DNA from: Schistocephalus solidus
Lineage: Eukaryota > Platyhelminthes > Cestoda > Diphyllobothriidea > Diphyllobothriidae
Assembly: GCA_017591395.1 (NCBI GenBank)
Contig: WEDG01001207.1
Span: 1 to 64,000 of the forward strand
Direction: 5' to 3'
Length of the DNA stretch: 64,000 nucleotides
The position numbers and the translations under genes were made by a program. The notes below the pieces were generated by a model. It was not told where the DNA came from. It did no database searches and saw only the letters and a list, made by a program, of their open reading frames with translations. Shown here piece by piece: positions 42,630 to 54,640 of the stretch (the first letter of the stretch is position 1; each line of letters begins with the position of its first letter).

Positions 42630-44714
42630 GTATCGAAGGCACTGGGTGGAAGATTCAATTAATTGATTCAATAATGTTGACTGATTGTTTCAGTGCAAAG
42701 ACTCGATTAAATTCGGTCTTCTTGTTGCTCGAAAATTCAAACCGCGCGGCAACCGTTCAGTTTCATGGTCTTTCTGTTTTCATTCGGCAATTTGCATTTA
42801 ATTAGGCACTGCATAAAAATTTAAATAACTGCACGTTTTTTGTGAATAGACTGGTTGTCAAGTTAATTTTCGAGCCAGGGGCACCAAGTCCTTATAGTAG
42901 CCTTAACATTAGGCATTTTCACTTTGGCTAGCATGTCAGCCTGCCAGAATTTGATTAATATAATTAATGTTTATGCCAATTATTTGCATCTGTTTAATTT
43001 TTAGGTGAGTGTCTCCATATTTATTCGTTCTTTCAGCTTGCATTCTGGTCGAAAAAAAGACCAGCATGCTTGTCCTGCAGAGACAACTAACCCTGAAGCA
43101 GTAGCTGTATCTGCGCCTTGGTCTGCAAAAATGATTTTGAAGGGTCTTGGCCGAGAGTTTGAAAACATGACGTGTGACCCATTTCTACTCGCGATGCTTC
43201 TAGAATATTCAATGACTCAGTCAAAACGTTTATAAACTCAAAAGAACTCAGCTTTTTTCTTCGGTGTCCACCAACCGTTGCGTGCAGCATTAAAAGGCAG
43301 TCATGTTATTTTGTGGAGCGCGTAAACATTACATTTTGTAATGCTGGTTAAAAACCCTCCAGAATATAATGTAATAAACAGTTCATTAGAATGGTAAAAC
43401 CTAAGGATTTGCCTCAATCAAAATTGATATTTCAAATTGTCGGAGAGTACGCAGTTCAGGTGCTAATTATTTCAGACACTAGTGTAACCCTGTTTAAGCA
43501 GAGATTAAAAACATTTAGAATTTCAGGTCTGTTAATAATTTTCTCGTCTGATTTCCAAGTGGATTATTGAAATTTAACAGCAGTTGCTTTATGTGGGTGA
43601 GACATATTCTCAACAAAACAGCGCCAAAAGATCATTGCCCTTGAATGAGGGCAATCAGCAGTTTAATGGCCAAGTATGCTGCGAAAAAAGAGTCGTTCAG
43701 CGCTACCCCGGTCTGGTCATACATTGATCCTTAGACGCTGAAGTAATTTTTAAGCAAAATGCAAAATACCTTATGTTGTTTTTATTTATGCGCAAATTAT
43801 TTGTGCGATCCTAAGAATCGTTGAGTTTATGGCGCCAGATAGGTTTTGCAGAAGTCAGCTGTGTTAATAACGGCATTTTATTATTTTATCGGCTTTTGTT
43901 TGGCTAACTGTGTAGATTACATGGAATTTAAGAGGAATTTAACATTCGACAAAATTATTGTTGTAAGTGGACGGACTTTAAGTGTTAAATTTGTTAGATT
44001 ATATCTTTGCTGAATTTTAATAAGTTGGAAAATATACCGTGTGTTTTAGTATGGAAAAAAAGCATAATTAAAAAATTCGTTATTACTTTGGACGACATTT
44101 CATTTTTGGTAAGAAACATATGATAGAAAAGTCACGGTCAAAGATAATATAACCGCACTTGATATACAAAAAAAAAAACTTGTTCAAAGCTTACTCTCCC
44201 AGGTTATTTATGCCCGTAGCGAGGTGAGTTAAGGCACGCCAACATGCGTCAAACTTATGTCTTAAATATTTTTATTCACGAAAGTTTACTCTGCCCATTT
44301 TTTAAATATGACTTCGTTTAAAAGTATAGATTTGGGATTGAAAGTTTTTTATACAACATGAATTTAATATTTGTAAAAAATGGAAATTCTGGTATTTTAA
44401 AGCAATAAAAAGTAAATGATTAAGGTTGTTTGTTAACGATAGCGAAATGAGCGATTAACAACTTTTTGACTTTTTGTGATGTAAGACAAATATCTTACCT
44501 TATGCTCACCATAAAATTTTATCTTAAATATCTGTTTTTTGCTTAGTGGTAAAAAAATGCATAAACTAATACATGACAAAACTTCTTTTAACAAACTTTA
44601 TTGCAAATTACCTTTTTTTCTTTTTTTTTCTTAACGAAAGGTAAAATTTTAAAAAATCAATTTTAATATGCATGTATACAAACATAAACCAGTTTTTTTC
44701 ATAAAATGAAAAAG
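42630..44714. other. Low-repeat region upstream of the protease gene
   Basis: AT-rich with no element I can name. A promoter and signal-peptide exon of the protease would be expected here or further upstream, but I could not identify them. A phrase resembling an RT C-terminus (LFKQRLKTF) occurs near 43490-43520 and is too short to call. Confidence 0.4.
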
Positions 44715-44833
44715 CTTTTGAAATTGAGCGTGGCTTTCCTACTGCCTGCGGAATTGCTGCAGTCGAGCGGGAATACAAAGAGAAAGCGAAGAGAAGGAAG
44801 GTTCGCGGAACACGAGGCGGCTTGCCTTGGCAT
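44715..44833 (+). CDS. Protease exon a: propeptide and start of the catalytic chain
   Basis: Ends ..GGLPWH at donor GTAAGC (44834), in phase with VGLW of the next exon, reproducing the family's PWxVGL junction. It contains FPTACGIAAVERE and a basic KAKRRKVRG stretch where zymogen cleavage would lie. No Met occurs in this frame and a stop lies at 44702, so it is an internal exon. The acceptor may be AAAAG at 44714 or GAG at 44728; the 5' edge is uncertain. Confidence 0.65.
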
Positions 44834-46572
44834 GTAAGCAATTGAACGCTATGGTAGAAATACCAGCAAAAGACCAGCTAAAAATTAAACTTGCACCATA
44901 TTCTGCCAAAAGTGATACAAAAGGGATACAAAATGGTGCCTCCACTCAAGTATTCTTTAGCATTAAATAATTTTAACAGCAACCGGTACCAAAAGCAGGT
45001 GAACTGTTTTGTGAAGAATACTTTCATACTTCGTAGCGTAAAACATTTTTTTGCACAATGACCATAATATTACTAGGAATCGACCCGAAGACTTAATTTA
45101 TTTTAAAAGATTGGTGTGACGTTTGATTCGAATATATTTGCAGACTATTTGCGTTTACGGATTTTGACTGACATCTCTAGAATGTGCACGCATTTTTAGG
45201 TGGGATTATGGTCGGATCGCATTGGATCTTTTCCGTACTGTGGTGGAACGCTGATCAGTCCCTCGCTCGTTGTGACTGCAGCACATTGCATTGAAGATGC
45301 CATTGGCTGCAGAAATACTCCTTTCGAAGGCTTAATTGATATGACAATTACTACTTATTTACCACTCTATGTCCTAGTTGGTGCTCATGACTATTTGAGT
45401 GAGGACCTTTCCCGGAAATTACGTCGCGTGCAATATGCAGTGCTTCACCCATCGTACATTGCACACAGTATAGGAAATGGCTACGACATCGCAATATTAA
45501 AGCTTCAGGATAATATTATCCCAGGTACATTTTCAACAGAATTACTTTGTAATGATAAAATTATGGCGCACCCGGCCTATATATGCAGTTATTTCACATG
45601 GCATTTGTGTAAAATACACCTGTTTACGTAGTTTGCACGGAAATTTTCTTGAGCTAGGAATAAAATGATAGGTTATTTTATTACAAAAAACACAGTCTCC
45701 GATTTCGACCATGTTATCAACAATTGACTAGGCTAACTCTAATAGCGCTTCTGCTCATTTGTTTTAATTGAGCGCAACATTCTTATAACTATCGTCTTTA
45801 AGTCGGAGTTTTTTAAACAAATGTGTCCAGATCTGACAGTCAGGCCCATCTGTTTTCCAACGAAACACGTTCAATTGCAAGTGGGCTCCACCTGCTACTA
45901 TGCCGGATGGGGAGGTGTATTCTCAACCTGGTCAAATGGAAAAGAGGTATACCCAAAGACTCTCAGGGAGGCCGAAATCCAAATTGCTTCTGATGAAGAA
46001 TGCAAACTTTACTACTTGGATCAGTTTGCTGATAGTAATTCATGCATAAGCACAGCTGGCAGAGTAAGTGATAACAGTGGTACTAATGCTTTTTATTTAT
46101 TAAATATGAATCATATATATAAAGTGAAAGAATTTAAACATAAACTTTTTTTAAATTTATTTAATAAGGTAAGAATTCTGAAGTTGTCCTTAGTATTTTC
46201 ATTATGGCTTAAATTAATGCGGCATTTTTCCGTTTTTGCGCATCACACATTATTGGGTAAGTTAATGAACTTAAAAAAATTGAACATTGTTTATTAAGAG
46301 GCTCTCCCTATTTTATTTTATTTAGAAGCAGTTGCAATGCCGCCTTCCTGTTTAATTTACGTTTTGTGGATGCTTTTTTTACGCTTTAGAGTGCAGGAAG
46401 TGGCGACAGCGGTGGTGGAATATTTTTTTTCTCGGAGAAAGATCGTCGTTGGTTCTGGTACGGAGCGATAGAAAGCTCATTTACTGACCCTACCTGCACC
46501 TATACAGTAATCAACAAATTTCAGGCAATTCACGAGTGGGTTAAAATGGCCGCGATATCTCTGGGTCTATAG
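44715..46572 (+). CDS. Trypsin-family (S1) serine protease, multi-exon, 5' end not found
   Basis: Inferred exons are 44715-44833, 45200-45524, 45831-46063 and 46390-46572; the joined frame is open to TAG at 46570. The product is a chymotrypsin-fold endopeptidase, probably secreted. Catalytic His is in VTAAHC, Asp in GYDIAILKL and Ser in GDSGG. A two-chain layout is suggested by a Cys in the propeptide-like exon (ACGIAAVERE) and one in RPICFP. By my alignment, Cys191 is Gly, Cys201 is missing, residue 189 is Ser instead of trypsin's Asp, and Trp215-Gly216 are replaced. So specificity is not trypsin-like and activity is uncertain. The signal peptide and first exon are not located. All introns are 300-370 bp with GT-AG ends. 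It is the only supported host gene in the window. Confidence 0.8.
45200..45524 (+). CDS. Protease exon b: His and Asp of the triad
   Basis: Acceptor ATTTTTAG at 45199 and donor GTACAT at 45525, ending in phase 1. YCGGTLISPSLVVTAAHC carries His57 and the Cys42-Cys58 pair. GYDIAILKL holds Asp102. The frame past 45524 to the stop at 45631 is intron read-through. Confidence 0.85.
45831..46063 (+). CDS. Protease exon c: middle of the catalytic domain
   Basis: Acceptor TGTCCAG at 45830, donor GTAAGT at 46064, length 233 nt ending in phase 0. The first codon completes GAT across the junction. It reads VRPICFP, then GSTCYYAGWGG (the CxxAGWG block) and EIQIASDEECKLYY (the AEVxxxxxExC block). Confidence 0.85.
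46390..46572 (+). CDS. Protease exon d: catalytic Ser and C-terminus
   Basis: Acceptor CGCTTTAG at 46389, phase 0. SAGSGDSGGGIFFF holds Ser195, with Gly where the family has Pro198. The end, INKFQAIHEWVKM, matches the C-terminal helix, followed by a TAG stop. Confidence 0.85.
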   Translation, partial: SAGSGDSGGGIFFFSEKDRRWFWYGAIESSFTDPTCTYTVINKFQAIHEWVKMAAISLGL

Positions 46573-46611
46573 GAGATTCCATTTGAAAATGTCAATGGAA
46601 TTTAAAACAAC

Positions 46612-46617
46612 AATAAA
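46612..46617 (+). terminator. Polyadenylation signal AATAAA of the protease gene
   Basis: AATAAA 40 bp after the stop codon, in AT-rich sequence; a short 3' UTR is expected. Confidence 0.6.
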
Positions 46618-46619
46618 TT

Positions 46620-48580
46620 TTTATCATTAGAAACAGGTTAACTTCTTCAGAACGCCAAAACCAAAAACGTTTTCTTCAAATGCTGGTGTTAAAGTATAAC
46701 GCAATATCTGTGGTTTTCTTGTGAAACCTCTGTGGTTTCCAATTCATATTGTTTAGGAGAGAATTAAAGGCCGGTATTTGCATAAAATGTACAGCAATCA
46801 ACTTAAGGTGCCATTTACCTTTCACTAGAAGCTACTGACTAATTCACCAACGTTATCGCAGTAGGCGCGGAAACGAGAAGTCAGTGTTGTCGCCTCAAAA
46901 AGACGCCTTTGTGGAATTGCTTATATTTACATGAGAAGATAAATGTATGCAAGTAAAAATATTTCCTGGGTGCACTATTAACCTCAAAGCACCGGGCACA
47001 AAAATAGATTGAGCAGAAAATGCAATCGTTAAATATTCTTTCCAGTAACAAAATTGCCATTTTATCAGCTTTAACAATTATTTACGGTATAGCGGCATAC
47101 TAAATGCAAACAAAGTCAACTCCTTTGCGATAACAAAACGTTAAAGATGCCCTTTGACTCGTAGGTAAGACCATAATTGTTAAGTTTGCAAAATGCTGAT
47201 TACAAATAGCTGGTTTTTGTGCCCATTAAAATAGAAAACATAGCACAAGTACTATGCTCATCAGCTAATAATCTTTCAAAAATAAAGGCTACGTTATCGT
47301 TCCTCAGGGATGCAAAATGGGTTAAAACGGATCCATCATGATTATATTTTGGCACATTTTTAAGGATCAAACTAAGGTCAAGGAAAGCAAAAATGAAGTT
47401 ATTGCATATTTGAGTAATTCGAACATCCCATCTTCTCAGTTTCTTTTAATCATTCATCACTGGATAGTGGATGCCTATAGTTATTGGCACACTCATTCGT
47501 CAATCAATGTCTCTCCATCTTAACTCCTCTTTTGCCACCATCATGAACAGTACAGGCTTTGAAACGAATTACTCCAAATGATGCCTGTCACATTGCCCTA
47601 GGTGGAAAGAATTTCATCATTAGCATTCAGATAAATTCCTGAAGACCTGTGCAAGGCACTGTCTATAATATTCAAAAAGTCATTTTTAAGAAGGCAAATT
47701 GATGAAGCTATAAAAGTGTACCTTCACTGATATTTAAGTAAGGTTCACTATTAGCGTGCAAATATTTACACTTTATTCGATTAATTGCATTAAGAGTAAA
47801 ATAATGGAGCATATGATACAAAGGCGTTAAATTTTATATCAGGGAAAAACCAAGTATAAAGTGATGTCCAACACGGTTTACCTCCCGGAGGATCTGGTCT
47901 CGTGACTGTTTTTTACTCGGATGAGAGGTGAAAAAATACAATTGTTAAGTGTTGTTCAGTAGTTTTCTTATTTTTTTAATGCAAGAATGCTTTGGACAGC
48001 GATCCACACAGGCGTATTTGTCAGATTATAATTTCTGGATATTAAAAACACGTTCTTTAGATGGAGCATCTGATAAGGAATATTGCTGAAGGCAGTGAGG
48101 TAGGAGGATTTAGAGCCATAAGGGTAGGCACAGCAGCAAGATGTGTGCACCAATAAATGCAAAATGTTAGATTTACACACATGTACGACTGGAATGTCGA
48201 GAAAAAGGGTCTGCTGTTTGTGTAGTTGCTGCGATGTGAACCTCACGGTTTGATTAGCATCGCATTTAATGCAAATGTGTTTGCCCATCATTTAGGATCA
48301 CGAACATACATGACGTATGCATATAACTAAATGCAAAAGGCATATGGCGAAGTAATGATCGATAACAAGCGTGTAGCATGTGTCTGCCATTGGCCGGTTG
48401 CACGAAAGTGCCATTTGGAAATCAATGAAAAAGCTATATTTTCGCAAAACATATCATTAATTTTAAATTGAATTTAAGTAAGAACGACGTCGCCGTCTGC
48501 GTTCCCAAAGGGGGCCTAAGATGACACTGCTAATGTTTATATGGATAATTAAGCCGAAATAGAGAATAAACACATTTACG
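46620..48580. other. Unassigned AT-rich intergenic region
   Basis: I see no gene, conserved domain or known element. The short open frames here (for instance 47338-47523 and 48291-47968) have no recognisable motif and no repeat counterpart in the window. Confidence 0.4.
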
Positions 48581-48582
48581 TT

Positions 48583-48609
<27 letters not shown>
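48583..48609. repeat. (TA)n microsatellite next to the tandem array
   Basis: About 27 bp of TA repeats ending 5 bp before the first array unit. Confidence 0.9.
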
Positions 48610-48613
<4 letters not shown>

Positions 48614-48614
48614 G

Positions 48615-51600
48615 CAGAGAGGAGACACGATAGAGAATAAGGGTAGATTGATACAGTCTGTTTCGGGCTTATTCTGCCTTCATTCAGCCAATCATAACCC
48701 TGACTACCAGCTGGGACTGGAAACACAAACATGCACTCGAGTACGGCGCAGACAGTCCACACACTGGGTCTAGCAGATGGGTCATAAGCACTTCATCGAA
48801 CCGAAGTTCATCAGTGCCTCACCACCCGTCATTCTCTGTCGCTGCAGATCGGGTATTTATTCAAACAGGAAAAGGCGCACACCGATCTAGTGGCTTCCCG
48901 AAGCAAACAAGCTCCGTATGGGTGGCAAAGGTCACGAACAGGCAACCATTACCAGGCCGAAGTCGGCCAAGTTATAATTGCAGAGAGGAGACACGACAGA
49001 GAATATGGGTAGATTGATACAGTCTGTTTCGGGCTTATTCTGCCTTCATTCAGCCAATCATAACCCTGACTACCAGCTGGGACTGGAAACACAAACATGC
49101 ACTCGAGTACGGCGCAGACAGTCCACACACTGGGTCTAGCAGATGGGTCATAAGCACTTCATCGAAACCGAAGTTCATCAGTGCCTCACCACCTGTCATT
49201 CTCTGTCGCTGCAGATCGGGTATTTATTCAAACAGGAATAGGCGCACACCGATCTAGTGGCTTCCCCGAAGCAAAACAAGCTCCGTATGGGTGGCAAAGG
49301 TCACGAACAGGCAACCACTACCAGGCCGAAGTCGGCCAAGTTATAATTGCAGAGAGGAGACACGACAGAGAATATGGGTAGATTGATACAGTCTGTTTCG
49401 GGCTTATTCTGCCTTCATTCAGCCAATCATAACCCTGACTACCAGCTGGGACTGGAAACACAAACATGCACTCGAGTACGGCGCAGACAGTCCACACACT
49501 GCGTCTAGCAGATGGGTCGTAAGCACTTCATCGAAACCGAAGTTCATCAGTGCCTCACCACCTGTCATTCTCTGTCGCTGCAGATCGGGTATTTATTCAA
49601 ACAGGAATAGGCGCACACCGATCTAGTGACTTCCCGAAGAAAACAAGCTCCGTTTGGGTGGCAAAGGTCACGAACAGGCAACCACTACCAGGCCGAAGTC
49701 GGCCAAGTTATAATTGCAGAGAGGAGACACGACAGAGAATATGGGTAGATTGATACAGTCTGTTTCGGGCTTATTCTGCCTTCATTCAGCCAATCATAAC
49801 CCTGACTACCAGCTGGGACTGGAAACACAAACATGCGCTCGAGTACGGCGCAGACAGTCCACACACTGCGTCTAGCAGATGGGTCGTAAGCACTTCATCG
49901 AAAACCGAAGTTCATCAGTGCCTCACCACCTGTCATTCTCTGTCGCTGCAGATCGGGTATTTATTCAAACAGGAATAGCGCACACCGATCTAGTGGCTTT
50001 CCCGAAGCAAAACAAGCTCCGTATGGGTGGCAAAGGTCACGAACAGGCAACCAATTACCAGGCCGAAGTCGGCCAAGTTATAATTTCAGAGTGGAGACAC
50101 GACAGAGAATATGGGTAGATTGATACAGTCTGTTTCGGGCTTATTCTGCCTTCATTCAGCCAATCATAACCCTGACTACCAGCTGGGACTGGAAACACAA
50201 CCATGCGCTCGAGTACGGCGCAGACAGTCCACACACTGCGTCTAGCAGATGGGTCGTAAGCACTTCATCGAAACCGAAGTTCATCAGTGCCTCACCACCT
50301 GTCATTCTCTGTCGCTGCAGATCGGGTATTTATTCAAACAGGAATAGGCGCACACCGATCTAGTGGCTTCCCGAAGCAAACAAGCTCCGTATGGGTGGCA
50401 AAGGTCACGAACAGGCAACCAATTACCAGGCCGAAGTCGGCCAAGTTATAATTGCAGAGAGGAGACACGACAGAGAATATGGGTAGATTGATACAGTCTG
50501 TTTCGGGCTTATTCTGCCTTCATTCAGCCAATCATAACCCTGACTACCAGCTGGGACTGGAAACACAACCATGCGCTCGAGTACGGCGCAGACAGTCCAC
50601 ACACTGCGTCTAGCAGATGGGTCGTAAGCACTTCATCGAAAACCGAAGTTCATCAGTGCCTCACCACCTGTCATTCTCTGTCGCTGCAGATCGGGTATTT
50701 ATTCAAACAGGAATAGGCGCACACCGATCTAGTGGCTTCCCGAAGAAAACAAGCTCCGTATGGGTGGCAAAGGTCACGAACAGGCAACCAATTACCAGGC
50801 CGAAGTCGGCCAAGTTATAATTGCAGAGAGGAGACACGACAGAGAATATGGGTAGATTGATACAGTCTGTTTCGGGCTTATTCTGCCTTCATTCAGCCAA
50901 TCATAACCCTGACTACCAACTGGGACTGGAAACACAAACCATGCGCTCGAGTACGAGCGCAGACAGTCCACACACTGCGTCTAGCAGATGGGTCGTAAGC
51001 ACTTCATCGAAACCGAAGTTCATCAGTGCCTCACCACCTGTCATTCTCTGTCGCTGCAGATCGGGTATTTATTCAAACAGGAATAGGCGCACACCGATCT
51101 AGTGGCTTCCCGAAGCAAAACAAGCTCCGTATGGGTGGCAAAGGTCACGAACAGGCAACCAATTACCAGGCCGAAGTCGGCCAAGTTATAATTGCAGAGA
51201 GGAGACACGACAGAGAATATGGGTAGATTGATACAGTCTGTTTCGGGCTTATTCTGCCTTCATTCAGCCAATCATAACCCTGACTACCAGCTGGGACTGG
51301 AAACACAAACATGCGCTCGAGTACGGCGCAGACAGTCCACACACTGCGTCTAGCAGATGGGTCGTAAGCACTTCATCGAAAACCGAAGTTCATCAGTGCC
51401 TCACCACCTGTCATTCTCTGTCGCTGCAGATCGGGTATTTATTCAAACAGGAATAGGCGCACACCGATCTAGTGGCTTCCCGAAGCAAAACAAGCTCCGT
51501 ATGGGTGGCAAAGGTCACGAACAGGCAACCAATTACCAGGCCGAAGTCGGCCAAGTTATAATTGCAGAGAGGAGACACGACAGAGAATATGGGTAGATTG

Positions 51601-54257
51601 ATACAGTCTGTTTCGGGCTTATTCTGCCTTCATTCAGCCAATCATAACCCTGACTACCAGCTGGGACTGGAAACGCAAACATGCGCTCGAGTACGGCGCA
51701 GACAGTCCACACACTGCGTCTAGCAGATGGGTCGTAAGCACTTCATCGAAACCGAAGTTCATCAGTGCCTCACCACCCTGTCATTCTCTGTCGCTGCAGA
51801 TCGGGTATTTATTCAAACAGGAATAGGCGCACACCGATCTAGTGGCTTCCCGAAGCAAACAAGCTCCGTATGGGTGGCAAAGGTCACGAACAGGCAACCA
51901 ATTACCAGGCCGAAGTCGGCCAAGTTATAATTGCAGAGAGGAGACACGACAGAGAATATGGGTAGATTGATACAGTCTGTTTCGGGCTTATTCTGCCTTC
52001 ATTCAGCCAATCATAACCCTGACTACCAGCTGGGACTGGAAACACAACCATGCGCTCGAGTACGGCGCAGACAGTCCACACACTGCGTCTAGCAGATGGG
52101 TCGTAAGCACTTCATCGAAACCAAAGTTCATCAGTGCCTCACCACCTGTCATTCTCTGTCGCTGCAGATCGGGTATTTATTCAAACAGGAATAGGCGCAC
52201 ACCGATCTAGTGGCTTCCCCGAAGCAAAACGACTCCGTATGGGTGGCAAAGGTCACGAATAGGCAACCATTACCAGGCCGAAGTCGGCCAAGTTATAATT
52301 GCAGAGAGGAGACACGACAGAGAATATGGGTAGATTGATACAGTCTGTTTCGGGCTTATTCTGCCTTCATTCAGCCAATCATAACCCTGACTACCAGCTG
52401 GGACTGGAAACACAAACATGCGCTCGAGTACGGCGCAGACAGTCCACACACTGCGTCTAGCAGATGGGTCGTAAGCACTTCATCGAAAACCGAAGTTCAT
52501 CAGTGCCTCACCACCTGTCATTCTCTGTCGCTGCAGATCGGGTATTTACTCAAACAGGAATAAGCGCACACCGATCTAGTGGCTTCCCGAAGCAAACAAG
52601 CTCCGTATGGGTGGCAAAGGTCACGAACAGGCAACCAATTACCAGGCCGAAGTCGGCCAAGTTATAATTGCAGAGAGGAGACACGACAGAGAATATGGGT
52701 AGATTGATACAGTCTGTTTCGGGCTTATTCTGCCTTCATTCAGCCAATCATAACCCTGACTACCAGCTGGGACTGGAAACACAAACATGCGCTCGAGTAC
52801 GGCGCAGACAGTCCACACACTGCGTCTAGCAGATGGGTCGTAAGCACTTCATCCGAAAACCAAGTTCATCAGTGCCTCACCACCTGTCATTCTCTGTCGC
52901 TGCAGATCGGGTATTTATTCAAACAGGAAATAGGCGCACACCGATCTAGTGGCTTTCCCGAAGCAAAACAAGCTCCGTATGGGTGGCAAAGGTCACGAAC
53001 AGGTAACTAATTACCAGGCCGAAGTCGGCCAAGTTATAATTGCAGAGAGGAGACACGACAGAGAATATGGGTAGATTGATACAGTCTGTTTCGGGCTTAT
53101 TCTGCCTTCATTCAGCCAATCATAACCCTGACTACCAGCTGGGACTGGAAACACAAACATGCGCTCGAGTACGGCGCAGACAGTCCACACACTGCGTCTA
53201 GCAGATGGGTCGTAAGCACTTCATCGAAAACCGAAGTTCATCAGTGCCTCACCACCCTGTCATTCTCTGTCGCTGCAGGTCGGTATTTATTCAAACAGGA
53301 ATAAGCGCACACCGATCTAGTGGCTTCCCGAAGCAAACAAGCTCCGTATGGGTGGCAAAGGTCACGAACAGGCAACCAATTACCAGGCCGAAGTCGGCCA
53401 AGTTATAATTGCAGAGAGGAGACACGACAGAGAATATGGGTAGATTGATACAGTCTGTTTCGGGCTTATTCTGCCTTCATTCAGCCAATCATAACCCTGA
53501 CTACCAGCTGGGACTGGAAACACAACCATGCGCTCGAGTACGGCGCAGACAGTCCACACACTGCGTCTAGCAGATGGATCGTAAGCACTTCATCGAAAAC
53601 GAAGTTCATCAGTGCCTTACCACCTGTCATTCTCTGTCGCTGCAGATCGGGTATTTATTCAAACAGGAATAGGCGCACACCGATCTAGTGGCTTCCCGAA
53701 GCAAAACAAGCTCCGTATGGGTGGCAAAGGTCACGAATAGGCAATAATTTCCAGCCGAAGTCGGCCAAGTTATAATTGCAGAGAGGAGACACGACAGAGA
53801 ATATGGGTAGATTGATACAGTCTGTTTCGGGCTTATTCTGCCTTCATTCAGCCAATCATAACCCTGACTACCAGCTGGGACTGGAAAACACAAACATGCG
53901 CTCGAGTACGGCGCAGACAGTCCACACACTGCGTCTAGCAGATGGGTCGTAAGCACTTCATCGAAACCGAAGTTCATCAGTGCCTCACCACCTGTCATTC
54001 TCTGTCGCTGCAGATCGGGTATTTATTCAAACAGGAATAGGCGCACACCGATCTAGTGGCTTCCCGAAGCAAACGCCCGTAAGGGTGGCAAAGGTCACGA
54101 ACAGGCAACCAATTACCAGGCCGAAGTCGGCCAAGTTATAATTGCAGAGAGGAGACACGACAGAGAATATGGGTAGATTGATACAGTCTGTTTCGGGCTT
54201 ATTCTGCCTTCATTCAGCCAATCATAACCCTGACTACCAGCTGGGACTAGAAACACA
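48615..54257 (+). repeat. Satellite-like tandem array, about 15.3 units of about 369 bp
   Basis: Unit starts (CAGAGAGG) at 48615, 48981, 49350, 49717, 50087 (as CAGAGTGG), 50455, 50824, 51195, 51565, 51934, 52302, 52671, 53043, 53412, 53779 and 54145. Lengths are 366-372. The last unit stops after about 113 bp. Units are very similar, differing mainly by one-base indels in A, C and T runs. The 61-93-residue plus-strand frames and the 123-residue minus-strand frame (53998-53627) repeat with the unit and are disrupted at random, so I do not call genes. Confidence 0.97.
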
Positions 54258-54640
54258 AATTGTGCGATTTATTATTGTAAATAATACTGTTTGTAATTTT
54301 TGAGCAACGGTTTTCTATAAAAACATTTCCTCTCCTCTGTGCACATCCCCAATTGACATCCCTCATACTACCTGCAGATCCAAAAATCATTCTACTTTCC
54401 CTGTATAGCTGCGTGTGCTTAGAGTACTTACTGCATTATGCGCAATAGAGCGCACACATATCTCCGGAAATACTGCAGGTGCAGTAACTGGTTCCATCTA
54501 TTGGTACACTTTGATATTTCCCTTGCAATTTTGATGTTCCGTTTTTCCAAATGTTTGATATACTTCTGCTGCTGATACCGAATTAGGGGGTTCAAAATGA
54601 GCCAACTATATTTCCCGAAAATAAACTGAAATGAACAGAA
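54258..54640. other. Unassigned flank of the tandem array
   Basis: No feature recognised. The array ends abruptly at GGGACTAGAAACACAAA. Confidence 0.4.

Noticed and set aside
43005..43290. Possible additional exon (76-residue plus or 67-residue minus frame) upstream of the protease
   Set aside because: No signal peptide, family motif or convincing splice pair joined it to the protease; left unassigned.
44706..44838. An ATG-started frame at 44706 with a signal-peptide-like start (MKKLLKLSVAFLLPAELLQ) over protease exon a
   Set aside because: This frame reaches a TAA inside the donor site and is out of phase with the downstream protease exons. The alternative frame gives the family's PWxVGL junction. 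The resemblance is probably chance.
44739..44945. Minus-strand 68-residue ORF over the protease exon
   Set aside because: No motif, and it is antisense to an exon whose splice phase and family pattern fit.
45525..45631. Extension of protease exon b to the stop at 45631 as a short single-exon protein
   Set aside because: It would end before the catalytic Ser. The GTACAT donor at 45525 and the in-phase exon at 45831 restore the domain.
48615..54257. Tandem array as a CRISPR array or a family of small genes
   Set aside because: Units are contiguous and uniform with no spacers, in a eukaryotic context. The short ORFs are disrupted irregularly by single-base indels.
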